Below are positions 42,812 through 53,100 of a stretch of DNA of 64,000 bases, in pieces. The notes beneath the pieces are model-generated. The model was not told the DNA's origin. It saw only the letters and a list, made by a program, of their open reading frames with translations, and made no database searches. Source of the DNA: JBJENW01 sp051880395. Lineage in GTDB: Bacteria > Bacillota > Clostridia > Lachnospirales > Lachnospiraceae. The DNA is taken from assembly GCA_051880395.1 (NCBI GenBank), contig JBJENW010000108.1:1-64000 (forward strand). The letters run 5' to 3'. The position numbers were made by a program, and so were the translations under genes. Position 1 is the first letter of the stretch. The number at the start of each line of letters is the position of its first letter.

Positions 42812-43873
42812 CTAAATATAGAATACGTCATTCTCCTGCATCGCTGTATTCTCCATCAAATATGTCTTTTTATCATCAAATACATACAAACGATAGATCA
42901 ACACCTGCACTTTTTCTCCCACAGAAACCGGATCTTTTTCCAGTGACCGTTCTGCTTTGATGTGAATTCCTTTTACATTGATGGTCAATTCCAGATAATT
43001 TCCACGGAAAATGATATCTTCGATCACACCCTCTTCTGCAGCACTGATATATTGATCCAAATGTCCATAACGAGTCACTTTTACAAACTCCGGTCGAATG
43101 ACTGCCTGACTCGCCCCCGGTACTTTATCAAACCCGGTTAGCTTTTCATAATCCGATACGACAACGGATCGACCAATAAATTGTGCCACAAATGGTGTGT
43201 CCGGTGCTTTATAAATCTCCATTGGCGTTCCGACCTGCTCTATTTTTCCATGATTTGTGATAATGATCTCATCTGCGACCTCCACCGCTTCGTCTTGGTC
43301 ATGTGTGACAAAGATACTCGTAATGCCGACTTTGTGGATCATATCCTTTAACCAGTTTCGCAATTCAAACCGCACTTTCGCATCAATTGCCGCAAATGGT
43401 TCATCTAATAACAGTACCTGCGGATTCGGCGCCAACGCTCTGGCAAATGCCACTCTCTGACGCTGCCCGCCGGACAGCTGATTCGGATAGCGCTTTTCCA
43501 TGCCGCTGAGGCCGATTAAATCAATCAGTTCCATCACACGCTTTTTGATCTGCGCTTTCGGCACTTTCTGAATTTCCAGTCCAAACGCAATATTGTCATA
43601 CACTGTCATATACCGAAACAACGCATAATTTTGAAATACAAACCCGATACCACGCTTCGCTGCCGGAATCTCATTCATACGTTTCCCATCGATAAAAATG
43701 TCTCCGGAATCCGGATTTTCCAAACCTGCCAGCATACGCAGAATGGTTGTCTTTCCGCTTCCACTCGGTCCGAGCAATGCAACCAATTTTCCTTTTTCTA
43801 TGCCGAAACTCACATTGTCTGATGCCTTAAAGTCACCAAAATTTTTTTGAATATTTTTCATTTCCACATACAT
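42812..43873 (-). CDS. cysA: Sulfate ABC transporter ATP-binding protein
   Basis: This is the ATPase of the sulfate/thiosulfate importer. The 353-residue protein has Walker A GPSGSGKTT, the Q-loop, the signature LSGGQRQRVAFARAL, Walker B QVLLLDEPFAAIDA and the switch His in FVTHDQDEA. A C-terminal TOBE-like regulatory domain follows (about 240-350). It lies downstream of cysW by 88 bp in the same operon. The Sbp, CysT and CysW partners are encoded just upstream. Confidence 0.94.
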   Translation of the reverse strand: MYVEMKNIQKNFGDFKASDNVSFGIEKGKLVALLGPSGSGKTTILRMLAGLENPDSGDIFIDGKRMNEIPAAKRGIGFVFQNYALFRYMTVYDNIAFGLEIQKVPKAQIKKRVMELIDLIGLSGMEKRYPNQLSGGQRQRVAFARALAPNPQVLLLDEPFAAIDAKVRFELRNWLKDMIHKVGITSIFVTHDQDEAVEVADEIIITNHGKIEQVGTPMEIYKAPDTPFVAQFIGRSVVVSDYEKLTGFDKVPGASQAVIRPEFVKVTRYGHLDQYISAAEEGVIEDIIFRGNYLELTINVKGIHIKAERSLEKDPVSVGEKVQVLIYRLYVFDDKKTYLMENTAMQENDVFYI

Positions 43874-43961
43874 TGTTATTTCCTCATTTCTGCTTCACTT
43901 ACCGTTCACAATTTTTACAGAATTTTTCTTCTAAGTAAAAGCTGTGCGAACCATATGTTTT

Positions 43962-44825
43962 TTATCCTTCCTCTTCCTGCTCCTTTTTTGCAGACTTATA
44001 TTCCACAAAATTGCGCAGAATCAGCACTGCTACCGCGATCAAAACCAATAACGATGAAACCGCAAACGCCGCTGTGATCGATTCAGCTGAGCCCGACATA
44101 TAAAGGGCATCAATTTCCAATGGCAGGGTAAATGTACCGCCACGCGTTTTTGAGATTGCATTTACCGCACCGAATTCTCCAAGCGCACGCGCTGTACAAA
44201 GAATAATTCCATATACAAGCGCCCATCGAATATGTGGCAATGTGACTTTTCGAAAAATCTTAAATCCTCCTGCCCCCATCAGCGCAGCTGCCTCTTCTTC
44301 CTCTTTCCCCTGTGCATTTAAAACAGGAATGATCTCTCTTGATACAAAGGGAAATGTCACGAAAATCGTTGCTAAAACAACACCTGGAATTGCAAACGCA
44401 ATTTTTATACGCGTATCAAATTGCATATTGAACGCCATGATAAATTTGTTCGCCCAGCCCAATCGCCCAAATGTCATCAAAAACGCAAGACCCGCGATCA
44501 CCGGTGAAATAGAAAACGGAATATCGATCAATGTTGCCAGCACATGTTTTCCTTTAAACGAGAATTTCGTTAAAAGCCAGGCAGAGATCAATCCAAAGAA
44601 CGTATTTACCATGACAGCAATCACTGTTGCAAGTAAAGTAACACCCAGTGCAGAAATAACATATTCTGTCGAGATCGCTTTCAAATAAAATTTCCATCCT
44701 TCCCGTAAGGAACTCACAATCACAGATAAAAGTGGCAATACCAGCATCGTTAAAATAAACAGAACGCCCAGTAAAATCAAAACAACCTCTGTTATACTTC
44801 GTTTTTGCTTTTTCTCTTTCTGCAT
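43962..44825 (-). CDS. cysW: Sulfate ABC transporter permease CysW
   Basis: A 287-residue permease with six membrane segments. The EAA loop, where the ATPase docks, appears as EEEEAAALMGAGGFKIFRKVTLP. It is the second permease of the sulfate importer and is adjacent to cysT (10 bp) and cysA. The C-terminus is a short charged tail (YKSAKKEQEEEG). Confidence 0.94.
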   Translation of the reverse strand: MQKEKKQKRSITEVVLILLGVLFILTMLVLPLLSVIVSSLREGWKFYLKAISTEYVISALGVTLLATVIAVMVNTFFGLISAWLLTKFSFKGKHVLATLIDIPFSISPVIAGLAFLMTFGRLGWANKFIMAFNMQFDTRIKIAFAIPGVVLATIFVTFPFVSREIIPVLNAQGKEEEEAAALMGAGGFKIFRKVTLPHIRWALVYGIILCTARALGEFGAVNAISKTRGGTFTLPLEIDALYMSGSAESITAAFAVSSLLVLIAVAVLILRNFVEYKSAKKEQEEEG

Positions 44826-44835
44826 GATATTCCTC

Positions 44836-45684
44836 CTAACTGGTATGTTTTACCTGATACGCCTGCACCAAATTTACCAAAAATAAAATCACAAACGATA
44901 AAATCAGCATGACAAGTGCGATCGTTGTCGCGCTGGCATAATCAATATAATTTAACTTCTGCATGATCACATAGGAAATAACCTGTGTTTTATCCTTTGC
45001 ACTGTTTCCGGAAATATAGATCACACTTCCATATTCTCCCACACCTCTGGCGAAAGCTAATCCGAATCCGGTCAGTAATGCCGGACAAAGCTCTGGCATA
45101 ATGATCTTAAAAAATATCCGTACGCGGTTTGCTCCGAGCATGCTTCCAGCCTCCTCATACGACGGATCGAGTTTTTCTAAAACCGGCTGAATCGCCCGCA
45201 CCACAAACGGAATTCCGACAAAGATCAACGCGATAATGATTCCCAACTTTGTATAGGAAACCTGTATTCCAAGTTTTGCAAGATACTTTCCTGGAAAACC
45301 GGTGTCGGAATACATTTTCGACAACGTAATTCCGGCTACGGCGGTCGGCAGAGCAAACGGAAGCTCGATCAGTCCATCCAAAATCCGTTTCCCCGGAAAA
45401 TCGTACCGTACCAGAATCCATGCCAAAATCACACCGAAAATACAATTGATCACAGCTGCGATCAACGAACAGCTAATGCTTGTCCACAAAGCATTTTTTA
45501 CACTACTTTTCATCAATAGCTCAAACATTTCCGGAATCGACAGCCTCATTGAATACACTAAAATTGATACCAAGGGAATCAACACCAATAGTGATAACAT
45601 TGTAACTGTAATACCCAGACTTAATCCAAATCCCGGTATGACTCTACCAGAACCTTTTTGTTTTTTCTTTCCAAATCCGCTCAT
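44836..45684 (-). CDS. cysT: Sulfate ABC transporter permease CysT
   Basis: A 282-residue permease with six membrane segments. It has the EAA-type loop SYEEAGSMLGANRVRIFFKIIMPEL and the CysT-typical GLAFARGVGEYGSVIYISGN. It forms the membrane channel with CysW. It lies 35 bp after the sulfate-binding lipoprotein gene. The N-terminal Lys-rich tail (GKKKQKGSGR) is cytoplasmic. Confidence 0.94.
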   Translation of the reverse strand: MSGFGKKKQKGSGRVIPGFGLSLGITVTMLSLLVLIPLVSILVYSMRLSIPEMFELLMKSSVKNALWTSISCSLIAAVINCIFGVILAWILVRYDFPGKRILDGLIELPFALPTAVAGITLSKMYSDTGFPGKYLAKLGIQVSYTKLGIIIALIFVGIPFVVRAIQPVLEKLDPSYEEAGSMLGANRVRIFFKIIMPELCPALLTGFGLAFARGVGEYGSVIYISGNSAKDKTQVISYVIMQKLNYIDYASATTIALVMLILSFVILFLVNLVQAYQVKHTS

Positions 45685-45719
45685 GTTTTACCTCATTTCT
45701 CCCAGATTTTTCGCACCAT

Positions 45720-46739
45720 TTACGGATTGTAAATTTCATCAAAAATTCCATCATCATCAAAAAATTTTTCATAAGCAGCATCCCAGCCGCCAAAATCCTG
45801 GATATTGCAAAGCTCCATATCCAGAGGGAAACAATCTGCAAATTCTTCTAAAATATCCGGATTTGTCGGACGATACCCATTTTCTCCGATCAAGCGCTGC
45901 GCCTCATCGGTATACAGCCCGTCCAAATATTCCTTTGCCACTTCCTGTGTGTGATACATATCCGCATTCTCATCCACGATCGCCACACTCGGCTGTGCTA
46001 AAATACTGTACTTCGGATAGACAATCTCATATTGATCGGGATATTCCTGCAGCGTATTGATTGCTTCATTTTCCCAATCAAGCAGCACATCACCCTGACC
46101 GTTTTCTACAAACGTTGTCGTAGAACCTCGTGCACCGGAGTCCATTACTGTCACATTGTGATACATCGCTTTTACATATTCTTTTGCCTTCGCCTCATTA
46201 TTTTGATAGGTCTTTAACGCATAATTCCACGCTGCCAGAAAATTCCAGCACGCAGCACCGCTGCTCTTCGGATCTGGTGTGATCACCGCAACATTCTCTT
46301 TGATCAGATCATCCCAATCCTGTATATTCTTCGGATTCCCTTTTCTCACCAGAAAGACGATCGTAGATGTATACGGAGAAGAATCATATGGAAATTCTTT
46401 TTTCCACCCCTTTTCGATCAATCCGGTTCGCTCTATTAAAGTGATATCATGTTCCAAAGCCAGTGTGACAACATCTGCATCGCTTCCCTCTACAACGGAA
46501 CGTGCCTGTGCACCAGAACCTCCGTGCGACTGAACGACTTCAATTTTCTTTCCTGTTTTTTCCTGATACTGATTTTCAAAAATTTGATTATATTTTTCGT
46601 ACAATTCTCTGGTCGGATCATAAGATACATTTGTAATGGTAAGTACATCTGTTTTTTTCGTTCCACACCCAGAGACGCTCGAAAGCAGCACTGTTGTCAA
46701 AAGCATCCATACTGTCGCTTTCTGCCATCTTTTTTTCAT
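45720..46739 (-). CDS. sbp: Sulfate-binding lipoprotein
   Basis: This is the extracellular sulfate receptor of the importer. The 339-residue protein begins with a lipoprotein signal peptide ending in VLLSSVSGC, so it is tethered to the membrane by a lipid on Cys25. Family motifs include VSYDPTRELYEKYN near the N-terminus and QSHGGSGAQARSVVEGSDADVVTLAL. TPDPKSSGAACWNFLAAW follows, with the Ser-Gly-Ala ligand loops. It lies 14 bp after cysK. Confidence 0.93.
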   Translation of the reverse strand: MKKRWQKATVWMLLTTVLLSSVSGCGTKKTDVLTITNVSYDPTRELYEKYNQIFENQYQEKTGKKIEVVQSHGGSGAQARSVVEGSDADVVTLALEHDITLIERTGLIEKGWKKEFPYDSSPYTSTIVFLVRKGNPKNIQDWDDLIKENVAVITPDPKSSGAACWNFLAAWNYALKTYQNNEAKAKEYVKAMYHNVTVMDSGARGSTTTFVENGQGDVLLDWENEAINTLQEYPDQYEIVYPKYSILAQPSVAIVDENADMYHTQEVAKEYLDGLYTDEAQRLIGENGYRPTNPDILEEFADCFPLDMELCNIQDFGGWDAAYEKFFDDDGIFDEIYNP

Positions 46740-46753
46740 GGTATCCTCCTCTT

Positions 46754-47695
46754 TTACTCCGTCTGTAAGGAGAAAAGTTCTGTCGATAAATAACGCTCTC
46801 CGGAATCCGGCAAAAGAACTACAATGTTCTTCCCTTTATTTTCTGGTCGTTTTGCCAGTTGTTCTGCTGCACAAAGTGCACTTCCAGAAGAAATACCTAT
46901 CAAAAGTCCGTCCGTTTTTGCCACTTTTCTGGCACTAGAAAATGCCGCTTCGTCAGAAACAGTTATCACTTCGTCGATCAGATTCATATCCAGCACTTTC
47001 GGAATAAATCCTGCACCGATTCCCTGAATTTTATGCGGGCCCGGCTTTCCACCTGACAACACCGGTGAATTTTCCGGCTCAACCGCAATGATTTTCACAT
47101 CCGGATATTTTTCTTTCAGTCCTTGCGCTGTTCCTGTGATCGTACCACCTGTTCCGACCGCCGAGACAAAAAAGTCAACCGGTTCATCCATATCTTCTAA
47201 AATTTCTTTTGCCGTTGTCTCCTTGTGTACTCCTGGATTTGCCGGATTTTCAAACTGCTGTGGAATCACCGCATTTCCATAGTACTCTTTCAATTCTTTC
47301 GCTTTTTCGATTGCGCCTCGCATCCCAAGTCTTCCCGGTGTCAATACCACTTCCGTCCCAAGTGCTGTCACAATTTTTCTTCGTTCCACACTCATTGTGT
47401 CCGGCATTGTTAGAATAAGATGCAACCCCATAGATGCCGCAACAAACGCAAGACCAATTCCCGTATTTCCACTCGTCGGCTCAATTAAAATCGTTTTATC
47501 ATTGATCAGACCCTCTTTCACTCCCTGCGCGATCATTGCATATGCCACACGGTCCTTCACACTGCCAAGTGGATTGAAATATTCGAGTTTTCCGATCAGA
47601 TGTGCCTGCAGATGCTCCTCCTTTTCCAGATTTGTCAACTCTAACAGCGGAGTATTTCCGATCAGTTCTGTTAAATGTTTTGCAATTTTACTCAT
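46754..47695 (-). CDS. cysK: Cysteine synthase (O-acetylserine sulfhydrylase)
   Basis: CysK makes cysteine from O-acetylserine and sulfide with PLP. The 313-residue protein has the PLP lysine in NPLGSVKDRVA, the substrate loop PTSGNTGIGLAFVAA and the phosphate loop GTGGTITG. The C-terminal GSALCAAEQLA and LLPDSGERYLSTELF are also present. It is the second gene of the operon, 24 bp after the Rrf2 regulator. In Bacillus, CysK also acts as the co-repressor of the Rrf2-family CymR, which matches this arrangement. Confidence 0.96.
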   Translation of the reverse strand: MSKIAKHLTELIGNTPLLELTNLEKEEHLQAHLIGKLEYFNPLGSVKDRVAYAMIAQGVKEGLINDKTILIEPTSGNTGIGLAFVAASMGLHLILTMPDTMSVERRKIVTALGTEVVLTPGRLGMRGAIEKAKELKEYYGNAVIPQQFENPANPGVHKETTAKEILEDMDEPVDFFVSAVGTGGTITGTAQGLKEKYPDVKIIAVEPENSPVLSGGKPGPHKIQGIGAGFIPKVLDMNLIDEVITVSDEAAFSSARKVAKTDGLLIGISSGSALCAAEQLAKRPENKGKNIVVLLPDSGERYLSTELFSLQTE

Positions 47696-47719
47696 TTCTT
47701 TCTCCTTCGCTTCGATATA

Positions 47720-48124
47720 TTAGATACAGTAGATAAAATCATTCTCCCGTTTCCATGATACCAGCTCTTCCAATGTCACCGCATCAGTCACACTGCTGAC
47801 TGCATCATCAATCTTATTCCAGAGAAGAACCAATGCTTCTTCATCATTTTCCGAATTTACTTTCAAGCTGCCCTCTGTCACTTGCAGAATATCACCAACC
47901 TTATATTCTTCCGGTTTTTTTGACAGGTGATATCCACCCTGCGGTCCCCTGATACTCTTTACCAGCCCCGCTTTATTTAACATTGAAACAACCTGTTCTA
48001 AATACTTCTCTGATATATTTTCTCTTCCGGCAATATCTTTCAAACTCACTGGTCCTCCAGCATCATGTCCTGCCAGATCCATCATTAATAATAATGCATA
48101 TTTTCCCTTCATTGATATTTTCAT
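47720..48124 (-). CDS. Rrf2-family regulator, CymR-like
   Basis: A 134-residue Rrf2-family DNA-binding protein. It has an N-terminal winged helix (about 1-65, with VSLKDIAGRENISEKYLEQVV and IRGPQGGYHLSKKPEEY). The three cysteines that hold the IscR cluster near residues 90-105 are absent; the only Cys is at the C-terminus. This favours a CymR-type cysteine regulator over IscR. It is the first gene of the sulfate operon and sits directly before cysK, the partner that senses O-acetylserine for CymR in Bacillus. A palindrome over the transcription start (48181-48201) may be its own operator. Confidence 0.88.
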   Translation of the reverse strand: MKISMKGKYALLLMMDLAGHDAGGPVSLKDIAGRENISEKYLEQVVSMLNKAGLVKSIRGPQGGYHLSKKPEEYKVGDILQVTEGSLKVNSENDEEALVLLWNKIDDAVSSVTDAVTLEELVSWKRENDFIYCI

Positions 48125-48180
48125 ATGATTCCATGTGCCTCCTTTTTTCGAGTTCTATGTCTGTTCACAGGCTTTTTCTC

Positions 48181-48201
48181 TTATCATTTTCCCTATGATA
48201 A
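48181..48201. promoter_or_regulatory. Candidate operator at the sulfate operon transcription start
   Basis: TTATCAT and ATGATAA are inverted repeats separated by 7 bp (TTTCCCT). They cover the predicted transcription start just after the -10. The sequence is unlike a perfect CymR box as I remember it, but its position suits repression by the Rrf2 regulator. Confidence 0.45.
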
Positions 48202-48230
48202 GTTATAACATGTATTCCCTAGTTTGTCAA
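48202..48230 (-). promoter_or_regulatory. Sigma-A promoter of the sulfate operon
   Basis: On the minus strand a perfect TTGACA (48225-48230) and TATAAC (48202-48207) are 17 bp apart. The -10 is preceded by TGT, making it extended. Confidence 0.75.
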
Positions 48231-48265
48231 TGTGTAAAATATGCTTTATTATTTTTCTTAAAGAA

Positions 48266-48472
48266 TCAGCTCTTTTTTTGCGCATCCAGAAGTGCCCTCA
48301 ATGCCTCTTCATCCTCACTGATCCAGGCATCTTCCTCCTCGGCATTTAGTCCGAGATATGCACGCAATGTCAGCTCCGTGTCACTCATCCCCCACTCGAA
48401 ACTATATCGATCAATTTCTTCAAAAGGGATTTCTCCTGCCAGATAACGCTCTTTGAATGTTTTATTTCCCAT
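48266..48472 (-). CDS. Small acidic protein of unknown function
   Basis: A 68-residue acidic protein (MGNKTFKERYLAGEIPFEEI, then an acidic segment with AYLGLNAEEEDAWISEDEEAL). The start at 48472 has GGAGGG 8 bp ahead; an ATG two codons earlier is too close to that site. It resembles small Lachnospiraceae proteins with a YLxGEIxxEEID segment that I have seen near toxin-antitoxin-like genes, but no toxin partner is next to it. It sits between the sulfate operon promoter and the gltD terminator. Real coding is supported by the ribosome binding site and acidic composition only. Confidence 0.6.
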   Translation of the reverse strand: MGNKTFKERYLAGEIPFEEIDRYSFEWGMSDTELTLRAYLGLNAEEEDAWISEDEEALRALLDAQKKS

Positions 48473-48515
48473 AAGCATGACCCTCCTATTATTTCTGATA
48501 AAAATGAAAATAACA

Positions 48516-48551
48516 TGAAAAGGCGGCTTGCCGTGGCAAACCACCTTTTCT
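48516..48551 (-). terminator. Terminator of gltBD
   Basis: On the minus strand AAAAGGTGGTTTGCC and GGCAAGCCGCCTTTT form a stem with a 3-nt loop. It lies 44 bp after the gltD stop. Confidence 0.75.
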
Positions 48552-48594
48552 CTATATACGCTGCTTTTTCATGCTCCCTTTGAAAAGCAACTGT

Positions 48595-50088
48595 TTACTG
48601 AACAGACAGATAAGAATATCCCATCAGACTTTCATCAACTGCACGTGCTGCCTCACGCCCTTCACGAATTGCCCAGACAACCAAGGACTGTCCACGATGC
48701 ATATCACCTGCTGTAAAGACATTCTCTACATTTGTCTTATAAGAATCAGCCTCTGTCGCAACATTTGTACGTTCATTTAATTTTACGCCGAACGCATCTG
48801 CTACATATTTATCACAGCCCAGGAAACCGGCTGCAATCAGCACTAAATCCGCATCCATCTTTGTCTCGCTTCCAGGAACTTCTACCATATTGATACGTCC
48901 TGTCTTTTCGTCTTTTTCCGGTGTCAGTTTTACAACTTTTAAGCCACAGACATTTCCGTTTTTATCTTTTAAGAATTCTTTCACGGTTGTCTGATAGATT
49001 CGCGGATCGTGTCCAAACACTGCGATGGCTTCTTCCTGACCGTAATCTGTCTTGCAGACCTTTGGCCACTGTGGCCATGGATTGTCCTCTGCGCGCTGAT
49101 CCGGTGCCTTTGGCATCATCTCTAACTGTGTTACAGATGCTGCGCCATGACGGATACTGGTTCCGACACAATCGTTACCGGTATCACCACCACCTATGAT
49201 GACCACTTTCTTTCCTTTTGCAGAAATATAAGCATTATCCTTTAAATCCGAATTCAACAAACTCTTTGTTGTAGATGTAAGGAAATCCACTGCAAAATAA
49301 ATACCTTTTGCATCTCTGCCAGGAACTTTGATATCACGCGGATTTTTTGCACCACATGCAAGTACAACCCTGTCGTATTCTTTTAACAGTTTTGCTGCTT
49401 TGACATCTTTTCCGACATTTGCGTTCGTAATAAATTCTACGCCTTCTTCTTTCATGATATTGACTTTCCGATCAATGACCTGTTTTTCCAGTTTCATATT
49501 CGGAATACCATACATCAGAAGTCCACCAATGCGATCATCTCGCTCAAATACTGTAACAGAATGACCACGACGGTTTAACTGATCCGCAACGGCAAGACCA
49601 GCAGGACCGGAACCGATAACTGCTACTTTTTTACCTGTTCTAACTTTTGGTGGTTTTGCAGCTGCATAACCTTTTTCATACGCATTTTCGATAATGCTGT
49701 GCTCGTTTTCCTTACAGGACACCGAGTCACCCCAATGTCCGCAAGTGCAGGCTGCCTCGCATAAAGCCGGGCAGACACGAGACGTAAATTCCGGGAAGTT
49801 GTTCGTTTTTTTCAAACGATTGTATGCCTGTTCCCAGTTTCCTGTAAATACTAAATCATTCCATTCCGGAACCAGGTTGTGCAGCGGACATCCGGAGGTC
49901 ATTCCCATAATGGTCATACCTGACTGACAAAACGGGACTCCACAGTCCATACAACGCGCACCCTGTTTCCGTTGTTCTTCGAGAGAGAGCGGCACATGGA
50001 ACTCATTAAAGTTCTTGATACGAGTTTTCGGATCGATTGCCTGACTCGTCTCTCTGTCATAATCCATAAATCCGGTTGGTTTTCCCAT
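48595..50088 (-). CDS. gltD: Glutamate synthase (NADPH) small subunit
   Basis: GltD passes electrons from NADPH to the GltB subunit through FAD and 4Fe-4S clusters. The 497-residue protein has an N-terminal Fe-S region (RCMDCGVPFCQSG, CPLHN and CPALCEAACT). An FAD-binding motif follows (VAVIGSGPAGLAVADQLNRRG), then an NADPH-binding motif (VVIIGGGDTGNDCVGTSIR). The C-terminal FAD loop is NVFTAGDMHRGQSLVVWAI. The gene lies 14 bp after gltB and ends the operon. Confidence 0.96.
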   Translation of the reverse strand: MGKPTGFMDYDRETSQAIDPKTRIKNFNEFHVPLSLEEQRKQGARCMDCGVPFCQSGMTIMGMTSGCPLHNLVPEWNDLVFTGNWEQAYNRLKKTNNFPEFTSRVCPALCEAACTCGHWGDSVSCKENEHSIIENAYEKGYAAAKPPKVRTGKKVAVIGSGPAGLAVADQLNRRGHSVTVFERDDRIGGLLMYGIPNMKLEKQVIDRKVNIMKEEGVEFITNANVGKDVKAAKLLKEYDRVVLACGAKNPRDIKVPGRDAKGIYFAVDFLTSTTKSLLNSDLKDNAYISAKGKKVVIIGGGDTGNDCVGTSIRHGAASVTQLEMMPKAPDQRAEDNPWPQWPKVCKTDYGQEEAIAVFGHDPRIYQTTVKEFLKDKNGNVCGLKVVKLTPEKDEKTGRINMVEVPGSETKMDADLVLIAAGFLGCDKYVADAFGVKLNERTNVATEADSYKTNVENVFTAGDMHRGQSLVVWAIREGREAARAVDESLMGYSYLSVQ

Positions 50089-50102
50089 GTTGTTGCCTCC
50101 TC

Positions 50103-53100
50103 TTACTTCCTTGTATTTGCATAGAATGCTTCAATCTGTGCCTGTTCCGCATTCAAACCTTTTTCTTCCATCTGTACAATGGTCATCAACATACGGTTGT
50201 AATCGTACGGAACGATCTTCTTGAATTTCGGCAAATATTCGCTGAAATGATCAAGAATCATTTTTCCTTTTTCAGAATTGGTCAATGCAACATGTTCTTT
50301 GATCATTTCCTTTAACTCTAATACGTCATATTTCGATGTTACTTCCTCGCAGAATACCATCTCTTTATTCAGACGCATGTAGAGATCTCGATTTTCATCC
50401 AGAACATACGCAATACCACCGCTCATACCAGCTGCAAAGTTCTTACCGGTCGGTCCAAGAATCACAACACGTCCTCCTGTCATGTATTCGCATCCATGAT
50501 CACCGACACCCTCTACAACCGCGATCGCACCAGAGTTACGTACACAGAAACGCTCACCTGCAACACCGTTGATAAAGGCTTTTCCACTTGTTGCACCATA
50601 CAATGCTACGTTTCCGACAATGATATTTTCATCTTTCTTAAACGACACACCTGCTGGCGGATACACAACCAGTTTACCACCGGAGAGACCTTTTCCGAAG
50701 TAGTCGTTACTATCACCGACAAGCTCTAATGTCAAACCATTCGGAATGAATGCACCAAAACTCTGTCCACCGGAACCGTTACACTTGATAATAAAGGTAT
50801 CCTCTTCTAATGTATTGTAATAGCGTTTTGTGATTTCAGAACCGAAGATCGTACCAAAGGAACGGTCTGTATTGGTAACTTCCACATCCAGACTGCGTTT
50901 CTGCTTATTATCCAAAGCACTCTTTAACTGTTTCATCAGAATCCGCTCGTCCTTTGTCTTCTCTAATTCGAAGTTGTATACCTGTTTCGGATCAAAGATC
51001 ACTTTCTGTTTCGATCCTGCATATGGATTGTACAGGATTCTGGAAAGATCGATCTTCTTTTCACGCTCACTTAAACCATCACGCACACGTAACAGATCCG
51101 TTCTTCCGACCAACTCGTCTACCGTACGAACGCCTAATTTTGCCATATATTCACGCAGGTCTTCCGCGATAAATTTCATGAAGTTTACAACATACTCCGG
51201 TTTTGCTGCAAAACGTTTTCTCAGTTCCGGATTCTGTGTTGCGATACCAGCCGGACATGTATCCAGATTGCAGACACGCATCATAACGCAACCCATAACT
51301 ACCAATGGTGCTGTAGCAAAACCAAATTCTTCGGCTCCGAGCATTGCTGCGATTGCAACATCACGACCACTCATCAACTTACCGTCTGTCTCCACACGAA
51401 CTTTGTTTCTCAGACCATTCATGATCAATGTCTGATGTGTCTCGGAAAGTCCAAGCTCCCATGGAAGTCCTGCATTATGAATGGAGTTTCTCGGTGCAGC
51501 ACCGGTACCACCATCGTATCCGGAAATCAGAATAACCTGTGCTCCGGCTTTTGCAACTCCGGCTGCGACTGTACCAACGCCAGCCTCAGATACCAGTTTT
51601 ACAGAAATTCTGGCATCTGTATTTGCATTCTTCAAATCGTAAATCAACTGTTCCAAATCCTCGATGGAATAGATGTCGTGGTGTGGTGGCGGGGAAATTA
51701 AGCCTACACCCGGGGTGGAATGTCTGGTTTTTGCAATCCACGGATATACTTTTTTACCTGGCAGATGTCCACCTTCACCCGGTTTTGCTCCCTGTGCCAT
51801 CTTAATCTGGATTTCCTGTGCACTGGTCAGATATTTACTCGTTACACCAAATCGACCGGACGCAACCTGCTTGATCGCGGAGCAGCGATTTAAGCCGTCT
51901 TTTCCGATGGTCAGACGTTCTAAATCTTCTCCACCTTCACCGGTATTTGATTTACCATGAATCATATTCATAGCGATCGCCAATGTCTCGTGTGCTTCTT
52001 TTGAAATGGAACCATAAGACATCGCACCTGTCTTAAATCTGGTCACAATGGAATCCACACTTTCTACTTCCTCGATCGGAATTCCTTTCTTCGGATAGTT
52101 GAAGTCCATCAAACCACGAATCGTCATGTCTGCTTCTTCTGCATCCACTAACTCGGTATACTGTTTAAACATCTGATAATCGCCACGTTTTGTAGATTCC
52201 TGTAACAGATGAATCGTCTGCGGATTATACAAATGCTTATTTGCACCGCTTCTCATCTTATGACGTCCACAGCTGTTCAATGTCAGGTCATTTTCTAATC
52301 CTAACGGATCGTATGCCGTAGAATGTAATGTGTCTACATCATTTGCAATATCATCGATTGTGATACCACCGATTCTGCTGACCGTACCGGTAAAGTATTT
52401 GTCAATGACACTCGAATCAATACCGATTGCCTCAAAGATCTTGGATCCCTGATAAGACTGGATCGTAGAAATACCCATCTTAGATGCAATCTTAACAATT
52501 CCGGATAAAACAGCCTGATCGTAATCTTCGATTGCTGCATAACAGTCTTTCTCTAACATATTGTTATCGATGAGCTGTTTTACGGTATCCTGTGCTAAAT
52601 ATGGATTGATCGCACAGGCACCAAATCCTAACAATGTTGCAAAGTGATGTACTTCACGCGGTTCACCACTCTCTAAGATCATGGCAACTGCAGTACGTTT
52701 CTTTGTCTGGATCAAGTGCTGCTGTAATGCAGATACTGCGAGCAGAGAAGGAATCGGCACATGGTTTTCATCCACACCTCTATCGGAAAGGATCAGGATA
52801 TTTGCGCCATCCTTATAAGCACGGTCTGCCTCTACATACAGACGATCGATGGCTTTCTCCAAGCTTGTATTTTTATAGTAGATGATCGGAATGACTGCGA
52901 CTTTAAAGCCATCTACCTTCATATTTTTAATTTTCATTAAATCCGTATTGGTCAAAATCGGATTGTTTACTTTCAATACTTTACAGTTTTCTGCAGTTTC
53001 TTCCAGCAGGTTTCCGTCTTCACCAATGTATACCGTCGTGGATGTCACTACCTTCTCACGGATGGAATCGATTGGTGGGTTTGTAACCTGTGCAAATAAC

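Noticed and set aside
48125..48195. SAM or T-box riboswitch ahead of the sulfate operon
   Set aside because: The leader is about 70 nt, too short for either, with no conserved T-box or SAM core and no terminator hairpin.
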